Positions 9,652 through 19,155 of a stretch of DNA of 64,000 bases are shown here, one piece after another. The stretch spans positions 1,426,001-1,490,000 of the forward strand of contig NZ_CP132913.1 of NCBI RefSeq assembly GCF_036327475.1, in the 5' to 3' direction. The position numbers and the translations under genes were made by a program. The first letter of the stretch is position 1. Each line of letters begins with the position of its first letter. The notes under the pieces are model-generated. The model did no database searches and had not been told where the DNA came from. It worked only from the letters and a program-made list of their open reading frames with translations. The DNA is from G036327475 sp036327475. Its GTDB lineage: Bacteria > Pseudomonadota > Gammaproteobacteria > Enterobacterales > Enterobacteriaceae.

Positions 9652-10475
9652 ATGAAAACTATTACTGCAGGAGAAGGGGATGGATGCTCAATTGGGGAGT
9701 GATGGCCGCGCTACCACCCCTTTGATACCAACGAAAACTAGATACGGCAGTCTGTGTCGCCTAGTTCACTTCAACATTAATCAAGGTGTTAGCGGGCTAT
9801 ATGTGGGCGGTTCCACGGGTGAAGCGTTTTCCAGCACCTTGCCGGGCGCACGTACTTGATGTCGTGGCTAAAGAAGCAAAGGGAAAGCTTACGTTAATTG
9901 CCCACTTCGGTGCCGTCAGCACCCATGAAATCCAGCAGCTAGCGCAAGCGGCCTGTCGTTATGGTTTCGATGCCATCTCCGTCGTCACCCCGTTTTATTA
10001 TCTTTTTAGCTTTCATGAACATTGCGAACATTATCGCGCTATAACTGACGCGGCTAATAGGCGGCCGATGGTGGTCTATAACATTCCCTCGTTGAGCGGG
10101 GTCACGTTCATGCTTGCGCAAGATAGCCACTTTAGTAACGCTACCGTTGCGCTGAAACGGACCTCTGGCGATCTGTTTCAGATGCAGCAGATCCGCCGAG
10201 GATTTGATTCTCTATAACGAATGTAACGAAACCTTTGCCCGGCCTGCTTATCGGCGCCGATAGTGGCGTTGTGAGCACCTACAACATTATGGGCTGGCGC
10301 CATTTTGGTACTGCGCGCGCAGGGGGTTCCGCGGGCTAAAAACGGTTTTGTGCTATAACAGGTGTACTGACCATGCCGCTGTGTCGAAAGCCCTTCGCAC
10401 CAATAGCGGAAATATCTGCCTGAACTTTGAAGTCCTTGTGGTAAATCTGTTGCGTGAAAAGGGCAATAGCCCTGA
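9652..10475 (+). pseudogene. nanA: Decayed N-acetylneuraminate lyase
   Basis: NanA cleaves sialic acid to N-acetylmannosamine and pyruvate. Matching blocks are 'GLYVGGSTGEAF', 'DVVAKEAKGKLTLIAHFG', 'YGFDAISVVTPFYYLFSFHE', 'RPMVVYNIPSLSGV', 'ALKRTSGDLFQMQQIRR', 'STYNIMGWR' and 'GLKTVLCY'. The Schiff-base lysine block ('LKRTSGD') survives but frames change several times and about 30 codons are deleted between 'MGWR' and 'GLKTVL'. The end 'LLREKGNSP' matches the C terminus. No intact frame remains. Confidence 0.92.
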
Positions 10476-10581
10476 TGAAACCCCTTGTGCCCGCGGGCAA
10501 CGCGCCTGCTGGATATTCGGAACAGCTTTTTAATCCGTACATCGACCAAAGCTATGGGCAAAGCCCATCGCGGGAGTATCA

Positions 10582-11353
10582 CATGAGCCATGTTATGCAA
10601 CCTATCCCGTGATGCCGCTATCTCGACCGTGCGCAAAGATGGGCTTTTGCCGCCTGACTAGGTCATCTCCTCGACGGTGTCGACTTCGTACTCATTGCCT
10701 TTGTGTTGACAGAAATTCAGCACGAATTCAGGCTCACGACGGTGTAAACGGTAGTAAGTCTTATCGTGACGGCATTTATCTCACGCTGATTTGGCGGCTT
10801 AATACTGGGCTCCATATACTGGGCCCATGGGTGACCGCTACGACCGGCGATGCTGTCCAGCATCCTGCTGTTTTCAGCAGAACACTATCTTGTAGTCTGG
10901 CGCCCAGTTTTACCACACTGTTTATCGCCCGCCTGGTGATCGGGATTGGAATGGCGGGAGAATACGGCGCTATGTGATTGAGAGCTGGCCGAGGCATTTG
11001 CGTATGCGTAATAAGACGAGTGGAATTTTTGATCTCTAGCTTTTCCATCGGCGCGGTGGCAACGGCACAAATTTACGGTATGGGGCTGGAGTGCGCTTTT
11101 CTACCCATCATCTTTGCTTTCTGGATTAGAAAAACATCCCGCAGGCAAAAGACTGAAAACACGCAGTCAAAACGCCAGTGCGCACCATGGTCGATATCTT
11201 CTACCGAGGAATATGGCGTGCTGAATGACGTAATGACGGCAGTTGCCGCGACGTCGCTAGAATATGTTTCGCGGGCGAAATGAGCGACAAGCGCTGGCTG
11301 CTCCCAGAAGCGCTACGTACACATGATGTCATTGGACAGGCCGTTTAAGCGTG
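10582..11353 (+). pseudogene. nanT: Decayed sialic-acid transporter NanT
   Basis: NanT is a major-facilitator sialic acid:proton symporter of about 496 residues. The remnant begins at ATG 10582 and shows, in changing frames, the first-helix region 'LLDGVDFVLIAFVLTEIQ', 'FIARLVIGIGMAGEYG', 'VIESWPRHLR' and 'FFLDxKNIPQ'-like sequence. It then jumps from about residue 250 to the C-terminal block 'RWLLPEALRTHDVIGQAV', so roughly the second half is deleted (junction near 11275-11290). Confidence 0.88.
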
Positions 11354-12199
11354 ATAACGCACGGTAGTAAAATGGCTTATTAAAAACGAAGGGGTAACGG
11401 ATATGCCGATGATAACGCCAATAAGAGTTATGACGTATATTGTTGCGAGGTGTAAAGATCTTGTATCTTTTGTGCTGAATTTCGTCGCTAGTTAATGTCA
11501 TTAGTAATGAATGAAATTCATATGCGGCCGTTGGAATACACAGCATTGGCTAAAAACCAATGCATCACAGATCAATACGACGCGTCAACTGATTTCATCA
11601 TAGTTAAGTCTTTAAACCAAGATCAAAAGATTTTTTCAAAACGGTAAGGAATGACATATATACACTAGACGTAGCTAGGCAAGGTGCGGATGTGAATTCT
11701 TATCGACCCTCTTATTCTTGCTATAGACTGTAAAAATTCCACTGTTCAATATCACTATATTCGTGATAATTTTATAAATCGTCTAAATTCATCATCGAAC
11801 TAAAGCCACTATTCGCACTTAAATTATCACGCCGCCGGGCAAATCGTTGATATTATTAAAGAGCACATCGGATCGAAATCAAGCACCGTTACTGATGTCA
11901 TCTTGCCGATTGCAGCCACGGCGGGGATGGTGGTTGATACAGTGGCATTATTCTACGTACAGAAAATTAGACGGCATTGCCGTAAGAGTTTAGCAGGCTA
12001 TTCAACTTATCGTATATACACCTAATATGCTATTATCCCACGCGCTCAGCTCTTACTGCAGCTGTTTCTGAATTTGCTGACACGGGAGAGGATTCAATTG
12101 CACCTCCAAATCCAAAAATAAACTTTTATTAAGCTCTTCTACCGATCGGAAATGCTTATAAACGCATTAGTGCATATAATAGCTAGAGCCATGGATTAG
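11354..12199. other. Gene-poor DNA between nanT and the CdiA remnant
   Basis: No frame longer than about 78 codons and no family I recognise. Base composition is more AT-rich than in the flanking genes. It may include the far end of the CdiA remnant on the minus strand or other nan-operon genes decayed beyond recognition; I cannot support either. Confidence 0.4.
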
Positions 12200-14390
12200 C
12201 TTTCTAGGTTTTTCATCGCATCTTGTCTCGCTTGTTTAGTTCTCTTTTATACGGTCAGCTCCGAAACAGCAGATCCTGTAACTACGCCAATAACATATCA
12301 ATTACTTGTTCAGTCACTGGAGACAATGCATCAACCACTTTACCAGCAACGCTCTCAGTTGTACTACCGAAGCCGGCACTGATGACAGCATTAGCCGGAT
12401 CTTCACCGTTAATCCTGTTGCCAATTGCGCCATCATGCTAGAAATAATTGTATCCACATAACTGAACGGGTCGTTCTCGTTGAGCTGAACATCGGTATTT
12501 TCACCTACGCCTATTTCTGCATTAAGCGCATGCTCTTTTATCGTGATGCCTAGCACACTAGCACTAAATATCGATGGCGCGTCACTAATGTTAGAATTGG
12601 ATTTATGATATCCCCATATTCATTGTTTTCTAATCAGTACCCATCGTTTCAGAATCAGGATTACGTTTGACGTAGTTGGCTCCATGACATCACTCCTTTA
12701 ACCAGTTCATACGCAACCGTAGGACCGTATTCCTTTTCCATTTTCAACTCGCAGATAACCTGCTAACTCAGTACGTTCTGAATTGGTCAGTTGTGAAGGA
12801 TCTTTGGTAAATTCAGACACCAGTGCATCGCTACGTTTGCCGGAATTTCCAGCTTAATTAACTTATTGGCAGTGGCTAATATCTTGTCGCCGCTCTCAAT
12901 TTTCTCAACAATTTTGTCCACGCTGTCGGAAGATATTGTCCTTATGAGGTTATTTTCTACTGCATTCTTTCCGGTCTGAGCCGTCGTCACCACGCCGCCA
13001 GCATCCCCCGTCACCAGGCCCGTCAGAAAGTTCAGCGGCCAGTTGGACTAACCTGCTGTTTTTCGCTTACGCTTAGTTGCTCCAGCGTTTTACCCACCAA
13101 CATCCGACGCCGGCGACTGCCGATTGATAATTCAGTTGTGTCGTCAACGCGCTGGTAGCGCGTGCGCCATTCCTGTTAACGGGCGGTAGTCAGGTGCTAA
13201 TCTCCGTTGCCAGGTTTGGCGAGGCACCGCTCGTCAGCGCCACAACAGGTCACTTCTCGCCAGCGCCGTGAGCGTGCCCCTCATGCACCTTCTTTCCGTC
13301 CCTCTGCAATTGCTCTCGAGCCCGGGAACAGCGCGGTTGGGCCCTTTGCGCTTTCAACGGCTTGAGCGCCAAGGTTGCCTATCAGCTGTGCTTTTGGCCG
13401 GCCCTGCCCTCAAAGAGTGAACTAATGCCGGCGTTGCCAAGCCATGCCTCCCGCTTAAGCTGTGCTACGTCCTGTTATTGCCTGCCATGATCATAGATGA
13501 AGGTGCCTTCGCTAATCCTGAAGTGAGTGGTGCCCTCATTGTCTCTACTGTTGTTGGCGCCTGAGAGCATGCTGCCGACCATATTGGTCAAGAGATCTTT
13601 GTCGACCGGCCCTCCGATGAATCAGTTATCGCTATGCTTCACTTGAACACCGCCTGATTATGGATATCGCGCCAGCCGAGCGTACCGGTATCAAGACGAT
13701 TGTACCCTTTTCCCGCCTGATTGGCTATCACTGCGCCATCAAGTGTGAAACGTGTCTGTGCCTGAACTTATATCCGTCCTCACCCACAAATGGCCCGGTC
13801 TGCGCCTTCACGTCGTCAAAGTGACTTTGAAGCTTATCTTGGCCAGTACTGACAAGGTCGAACCGGTCATCGCACCAAACGTGAAGCTGCCCGCCAGCGG
13901 TGCGTCTTGTTGTTTGGCACATCATCATAGCGGTCGCTGTCCTGAGCGCTTCATGGCCCTGACCTACATTGACGCCAACGGAAACGCTGATGCCACAGCC
14001 GCCTGAATCAGCGCCGATGCCTACGCCAAACATGGCTATCTTCGATGCTATTCAACGGTATTTTCGATGTTCTGCACGGACTGCAGAATAATGTCCCGCC
14101 CCGTATCCAGCTTCATGTCCATGCCAGCAGTCAAGGTGCTGCCCTTGGACTGGCGACTCTCGGTGCGCGACTTGCTCCTCGACGACTTGCTGCCATAGGA
14201 TGCCAACTGTGTTGGCGGCGCCCCGCGCGGTGTCTTAGTGCCGGCCTGCAGACCCGGCGGTGTTCCGTCGTGAGGTAAGCGGACAGGATGTCGCCCGTAA
14301 GCGCATCGCCCATGCGCCTTCTGCGCTTGCCGAGCATCGACGGTACGCGAGGCGCTCGTTGAGGCGTCATGGATGCATTCTAGCGACACA
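12200..14390 (-). pseudogene. Remnant of a CdiA / filamentous-haemagglutinin toxin
   Basis: Minus-strand blocks are typical of large two-partner-secreted CdiA/FhaB proteins. From the 5' side: 'YGSKSSRSKSRTESRQSKGS' followed by 'TLTAGMDMKLDTGRDI' (haemagglutinin repeats), 'DKLQSHFDDVKAQTGPFVGE' (repeat core), 'LSEKQQVS', then 'VTGDAGGVVTTAQTGKNAVE' running into the VENN motif near 12965. VENN marks the boundary to the variable C-terminal toxin in this family. Downstream of it comes 'SEFTKDPSQLTNSERTELAG' and then sequence I cannot place. All blocks are in different frames and most of the roughly 10-kb gene is missing. No cdiB transporter or immunity gene is recognisable. Confidence 0.8.
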
Positions 14391-14545
14391 ACTCATGGTC
14401 GTGATGGCGCAGGGTCGTGGAAAGACAAGGCAATAGCCTTTCCGGTAGAAAACAAAGCAAAATGCACTAAACAACAATAAAAACGACAAACCTAGGGTCA
14501 CCCGCGGTCGACGAGACCACGCCGATCGTCATGACAGGGCGGTAA

Positions 14546-15360
14546 TTGACACTTATCCCCATGAGAGAAGCTGTTATAACAATAACATTTATTGCCGCAC
14601 AGGGCATCCTCGCTGATTTTAACTCAGTCCAGCATAAGGAGAGGGCGACGGCGGGACGCGCCAACAGTGAGCTGTTTTATGACTGGCGAGGTACGTCTAC
14701 TCATTTTTCATTGCAGCAAGCGATGGTGGAGTTCGAAGGAGGTGCCGGTTACGCGCTCTATCCCTGCGGTACCACAGAGATAGAGCGCGGATATTGGCCC
14801 TCTAATCAACCATGGAAATGCGGAACGCGTGCGGTGCGGGCCAGAAATCCAGATATCGTCATTGTGCTGGATATACCTGGCGACAGACATATTACTTAAG
14901 GCGCTGGATTTTGGCGTCGATATCTCCCCTCAAGCCGGCACTAAGTATCTGATCAGCCATTCCGATGCGATGATCGGTACCGCGGTAGCCAACGCACGCT
15001 GCTGGGACCAATTGCGCAAGCAATTCTATCTGGATGGGATAGATGATTGGCGCCGATACTGCGTATATGGCGCGCGGGGCTGCGTACGTTCTGTATCTGG
15101 CTAAAACACAGCATGAGGAAACGGCCCGCGCGTGTGGCGCGCTGGTTGGCGCAGCGTCCTGAGGTGGCGGTAATCAATCACTCGACACTGCCAAGCAGCA
15201 AAGGGCATGACGTCTTTGTGCGCGACCTCGCCGGGCCAGCAGGCTGTTCTCTTTTGCATTATCTGGACCGCTTCACTCATTTCAGCATGGCTTACTCATG
15301 TGGAGTTTCGAGTCGCTGATATTGGCGAATCAGCCGGAAGAGCTGGTGACCACACGGCCC
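14546..15360 (+). pseudogene. metC: Decayed cystathionine beta-lyase
   Basis: MetC cleaves cystathionine to homocysteine in methionine synthesis. Blocks: 'RANSELFYDWRGTSTHFSLQ', 'QAMVEFEGGAGYALYPCG', 'ALDFGVDISPQAGTKYLISH' (PLP lysine in 'TKYLISHSDA'), 'AMIGTAVANARCWDQLRKQF', 'VARWLAQRPEVAVINHSTLP' and 'FESLILANQPEELV'. A section of about 60 codons after 'YPCGTTE' is missing and frames shift repeatedly. The 3' end is joined directly to yghB. Confidence 0.9.
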
Positions 15361-15870
15361 GCCACTTGCCGGGTGATAGTCGTCTACTGCTGCTCTCGGG
15401 CACGATGGTCGCCAAAGGTGTCATGGCGTTTTCCCTCACGCTCATCACTCTCAGCGCGGCGGCTGGTTTCGGCTGCTGGCTCAGCTACCTGCGCAGGGAC
15501 GCTGGCTTGGTGATATGCGTATCGTCAGAAGCGGATTGCCCATCTGCCCGCCCACCATCACCTGCGCGCTTGCAACCCTGTTTGATCGTCACGGGCTGAC
15601 CATGCTGCTGGCTGTTCAATTGGTTAAGCCGTGCTAATCTGAGTTACCGTGCTGGTGTCCTTGGCTATGCTATCAGCCATGTGCCGGTTGTGAAACATCA
15701 TAAAGATCAGGTGATGATGGCGCTAATCGCCCTGCCCGTGATGATGCTGGTCCACTGGTCTGACAGGCAGCGTGCTGCTGATTATCTGCCGGCGGTGACT
15801 GAAAACGCCACCAGGCCCGTCACGCAGGCAATTCTGTTACAGCCTGCCTTTCCCCCCTCGCCGTAGCGTG
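15345..15870 (+). pseudogene. yghB: Decayed DedA-family membrane protein YghB
   Basis: Blocks 'LPGDSRLLLLSGTMVAKGVM', 'LITLSAAAGFGCWLSYL', 'FNWLSRANLSYRAGVLGYAI', 'SHVPVVKHHKDQVMMALIAL' match E. coli YghB (219 aa, a DedA protein needed for envelope homeostasis). The first part of the gene is deleted so that the metC remnant runs straight into it, and several frames are used. In E. coli exbB-exbD lie on the other side of metC; they are not seen here. Confidence 0.8.
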
Positions 15871-16020
15871 AAGCGGGTCACCACCCAATATCACTGCGCG
15901 CACAGTGGCCCTAACGCATCGCCGATGCCGCGGCGGGCTCTTTTTCCACCAAAACTAAACTTATCCCATCACTCGTGGCCACCGCCGTCCGGGTGCGGCG
16001 CTTGGGCAAAAGGAGAAAGC

Positions 16021-16647
16021 ATGGCGACACAACTTATGGTCATATTTCACGATGAACATACCATGCCGCAGTTGGGTTTATGTGGGTCTGGAAAGCCAGT
16101 AACCAGAAGTGGTCACCGCAATCGAGGAGGCGCTGGAGGTCGGCTATCACTCTATTGATACCGCGGCTATTTACAAAAACGAAGAGGGTGTCGGCCAGGT
16201 ACTGCAGAGCGCCACGGTGGCGCGGGAAGATCTGTTTATTTCCACTAAACTGTGGAGCAGCGATCAAAACCATGGCCGATCTTTATTTAACGCACCGGCC
16301 GGTACCGAGCAAGGATAACCATGTACAGGCCTGGCGCAACATGGTGAAACTGAAGGAAGAAGGACTGGCAAAAGCATCGGAGTGTGTAATCGCGAGCCGC
16401 ACCGTTTCAACGCCTACTGGACGAAACCGGCGTGATGCCAGTGATAAACCAAATTGAGTTGTATCCGCTGTTGCAGCAACAGGCGTTACGAGACTTCGAT
16501 GCCTGGCACCAGATTTTGACCGAATCCTGGAGTCCTCTGGCGAAGGGTGGTAATGGGGTGTTTAACCGGGCGATTGGGCGCCTCGAGGGTGGCAGCGCGG
16601 TTGCAGCGGTACCTCACGGCCGTGTCGCACTCTTCGCTGCCGGTTAG
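16021..16647 (+). pseudogene. dkgA: Decayed 2,5-diketo-D-gluconate reductase A
   Basis: Aldo-keto reductase. The start at ATG 16021 and blocks 'HTMPQLGLC', 'EVGYHSIDTAAIYKNEEGVG', 'DLFISTKLWSSDQN', 'GVMPVINQIELYPLLQQQAL' and 'ESWSPLAKGGNGVF' follow the E. coli protein (275 aa). Several frameshifts break it, and the last about 90 residues are missing because the remnant stops where ftsP ends on the opposite strand. Confidence 0.88.
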
Positions 16648-18065
16648 TCCAGGGCTGCGGGCCGTACGATAAATTGCCCCGCAGCGCCGCGATCGGCCAT
16701 TTCCAGCATCTGGCTGTAATAAAGATAAGGAAAGTGCTCCGGCGCTACCTGTGGAAACCAAACCAGCAGTTCCACTTCGTTATCCACCCATACCGTATCT
16801 TTCCAACCCTGATCTTCTGGCAATGGCGTGCTGCCATTACCGCGTTTGATCAGAAAAGCCACCCCCTGAATATGGAATGCCTGTGGGGTGTTAGTATGGA
16901 CTATCCAGCGTTCGAAACTGCCCTGTAAACTTTGAAAGTCGTTGCGGTTCATATTCCACAACACACCATTGATATCGGGTGTAGCCCCCCCGAGGTAGAA
17001 TTCGCGGGTGCGGCTGATGCCATCGTCGATTAGCTGATCGGACAACAAACGCATCGGCAGGTTATCGGTGACCAATGGTAACAGCCCGGTCGGTTTAAGC
17101 GTCAGCACCGTGGTATTGACCAGTATTGATGAGGGTTCAAAAAGGCCGCGTACCCGGTCTATCAGACCAGCCGCTTCGCCGGCGGTGATGGCCACGTTTT
17201 TCCCTTTGGACATATCGATGAGAATTTCACGCCGCTCGCCAGGCGCTAGCGATAGCCGGGTGACCGGCACCGGCGCACGCAAGAACCCCTGGTCGCCGGC
17301 AACGACCTGTATGGTGCGACCGTCGTTGAGTTGCAACTGATAACGCCTAGCGTTGGAGGCATTGAGCAGTCGCAGACGCACCCAACCGCGCGACACTTCC
17401 ACAAAGGGACTCTGCGCGCCGTTCACCAGCAGAGTATCACCAAGGAAACCGCCGCTGGCGGGTGGGTTGTACACTGGCTGACCGAAATTATCCAGCCGTT
17501 TGTCCTGGATGATAAGCGGGAAGTCATCGACGCCGTAATGATTCGGTAACGGCAGAACTTTGCTTAGAGCATCCTCCACCAACCATAGCCCCGCCAGGCC
17601 GTTATAGACATGCGGTGCCATACGATTGGGAGTATTGGCATGATACCAACAGGTGGCCGCCGATTGACGGATCGGCAACACAGGCGACCAGTCCGTGCCT
17701 GGCGACATCATCCGCGCCGCGCCACCCATTAGCGTGCCGGGCATCTGCAGACCACTGACGGTCATCGCCACAGATTCATTCAGCCGATTGTTATAAATAA
17801 GTTTTACGTCATCACCGTTGAACACTCGAACCGTCGGGCCGAGATAACCGCCGTTGATGCCCCAGGTGGCGGCGCGTCGGCCGGCGGCAAAGGTCCAGTG
17901 CGAACTCTGCAGTGTCAAAAATAACGGCTGCCCGCGGCGTGATTCCAGCAAGGGTGGGATCGGCAGCGCCACGGGCGCATCGGCGGCTCGCGTCCGCAGC
18001 GGTAGCGCGCTGGCCATAAGCGTACCCCCGTATATCTGAATAAACCGACGCCGACTGAGTAACAT
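16644..18065 (-). CDS. ftsP: Cell-division protein FtsP (SufI), multicopper-oxidase fold
   Basis: Periplasmic divisome-stabilising protein exported by the Tat system. I chose ATG 18065 (MLLSRRRFIQIYGG..., about 473 aa) because it puts the twin-arginine motif 'SRRRFIQ' near the N terminus as in E. coli; an ATG six codons upstream is possible. Three cupredoxin-like domains are recognisable through 'SRRGQPLFLTLQSSHW', 'MMSPGTDWSPVLPIRQSAAT', 'ANTPNRMAPHVYNGLAGLW', 'GVDDFPLIIQDKRLDNFGQP' and the end 'SQMLEMADRGAAGQFIV'. Like other FtsP proteins it lacks the full copper-ligand set of true oxidases. No disruption is seen. plsC lies upstream on the same strand, as in E. coli. Confidence 0.96.
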   Translation of the reverse strand: MLLSRRRFIQIYGGTLMASALPLRTRAADAPVALPIPPLLESRRGQPLFLTLQSSHWTFAAGRRAATWGINGGYLGPTVRVFNGDDVKLIYNNRLNESVAMTVSGLQMPGTLMGGAARMMSPGTDWSPVLPIRQSAATCWYHANTPNRMAPHVYNGLAGLWLVEDALSKVLPLPNHYGVDDFPLIIQDKRLDNFGQPVYNPPASGGFLGDTLLVNGAQSPFVEVSRGWVRLRLLNASNARRYQLQLNDGRTIQVVAGDQGFLRAPVPVTRLSLAPGERREILIDMSKGKNVAITAGEAAGLIDRVRGLFEPSSILVNTTVLTLKPTGLLPLVTDNLPMRLLSDQLIDDGISRTREFYLGGATPDINGVLWNMNRNDFQSLQGSFERWIVHTNTPQAFHIQGVAFLIKRGNGSTPLPEDQGWKDTVWVDNEVELLVWFPQVAPEHFPYLYYSQMLEMADRGAAGQFIVRPAALD

Positions 18066-18264
18066 ATCTGCTCCGTTAGACACGGCAAAACTTCTCTTGT
18101 TATGTCCGACCTGCGTCAGGCCGGGAAATTATCAACTGTACATCGTGACCAAATTGCCCCCATGTCTCTATTCGTCGTAGCCACAAACATCGTTACGGCC
18201 GACATTAAAGGAAAAGGCTTCAACACCCGCCGTTCGTGACAGACGGTCTGAGGTTTAAAAGCTT

Positions 18265-18999
18265 TCAGCGCTCCAGCGTTTCTCGCCTGGCCACTTCCGT
18301 GTTCAAATCGTCGATTTTATTTTTCATCACTTCCTGACAGTGTCGGGTCAATTCGCGTACCTGCTTACGGCTGTAACCGGCCGTTTCAACCGACGGCAAA
18401 ATTTCGATGATGACCAAGCCGTTAGACCAGCGATTGAGTTTTATTTTGTTCGAGGTGTTGGAGACGCAAATCGGCACAATAGGAACCTCGGCGGCAATCG
18501 CGCTATAGAACGCTCCGGTTTTAAAGGGTAGCAAACCGCGACCGCGGCTGCGGGTCCCTTCTGGAAACATCCAAATGGAAATATTGCGCTTTTTGATACT
18601 TTGTACGATTTTGGTAAGTGTGCTATAGGCGTGGGCACTGTTATCGCGATCGATAAGCAAATTGCCGGTCAACCAGTAAAGCGGCCCAAACAGCGGAATC
18701 CATAGTAGGCTTTTTTTCCCCACCGTTACAGTGCGCGGCTGCACGACATGAGTCGCGGTTACCATATCGTAGTTGTTCTGATGATTGGCAATATAAATGC
18801 AATTCTGCGGCAGCGTCACGCCTTTGGGATGACGAACTTCCACTCGTATACCAAGCAGGGGTGACATACGGCCAAACCAGCGGCCGAAGGTAGCGACATG
18901 ACAAGGGTCTCGCGGGCTGAACAAGCAATAAATCAAGCCAAAAACACAGATGATTATCGACAACAGCACCACCAAAATGGTGCGAATAATAGCGAGCAT
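18265..18999 (-). CDS. plsC: 1-acyl-sn-glycerol-3-phosphate acyltransferase
   Basis: Inner-membrane enzyme that acylates lysophosphatidic acid to phosphatidic acid. The 244 residues match E. coli PlsC in length. An N-terminal hydrophobic segment (about residues 5-27) precedes the catalytic HX4D motif in 'NHQNNYDM' (about residue 73), the glycerol-phosphate motif 'WMFPEGTRSRGRGLLPFKTG' and 'VPIVPICVS'. It lies between parC and ftsP on the same strand, with about 156 bases to parC. Intact. The other acyltransferase gene in the window, plsY, is dead, so lysophosphatidic acid would have to come from PlsB encoded elsewhere. Confidence 0.97.
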   Translation of the reverse strand: MLAIIRTILVVLLSIIICVFGLIYCLFSPRDPCHVATFGRWFGRMSPLLGIRVEVRHPKGVTLPQNCIYIANHQNNYDMVTATHVVQPRTVTVGKKSLLWIPLFGPLYWLTGNLLIDRDNSAHAYSTLTKIVQSIKKRNISIWMFPEGTRSRGRGLLPFKTGAFYSAIAAEVPIVPICVSNTSNKIKLNRWSNGLVIIEILPSVETAGYSRKQVRELTRHCQEVMKNKIDDLNTEVARRETLER

Positions 19000-19155
19000 A
19001 GTTACCCCCTAACATTCAGCCGTCGCTAGTATACCGGCTTTCTGACAAAATACACGGCTATTCCCCTCGGCCGTCTAGCAGTGTTAAACAACACAGTGGA
19101 TTATCGCCTGTCACCGTAGAGAAAATTGAGCGTGGATACTCGGCCGGCACAGGTA

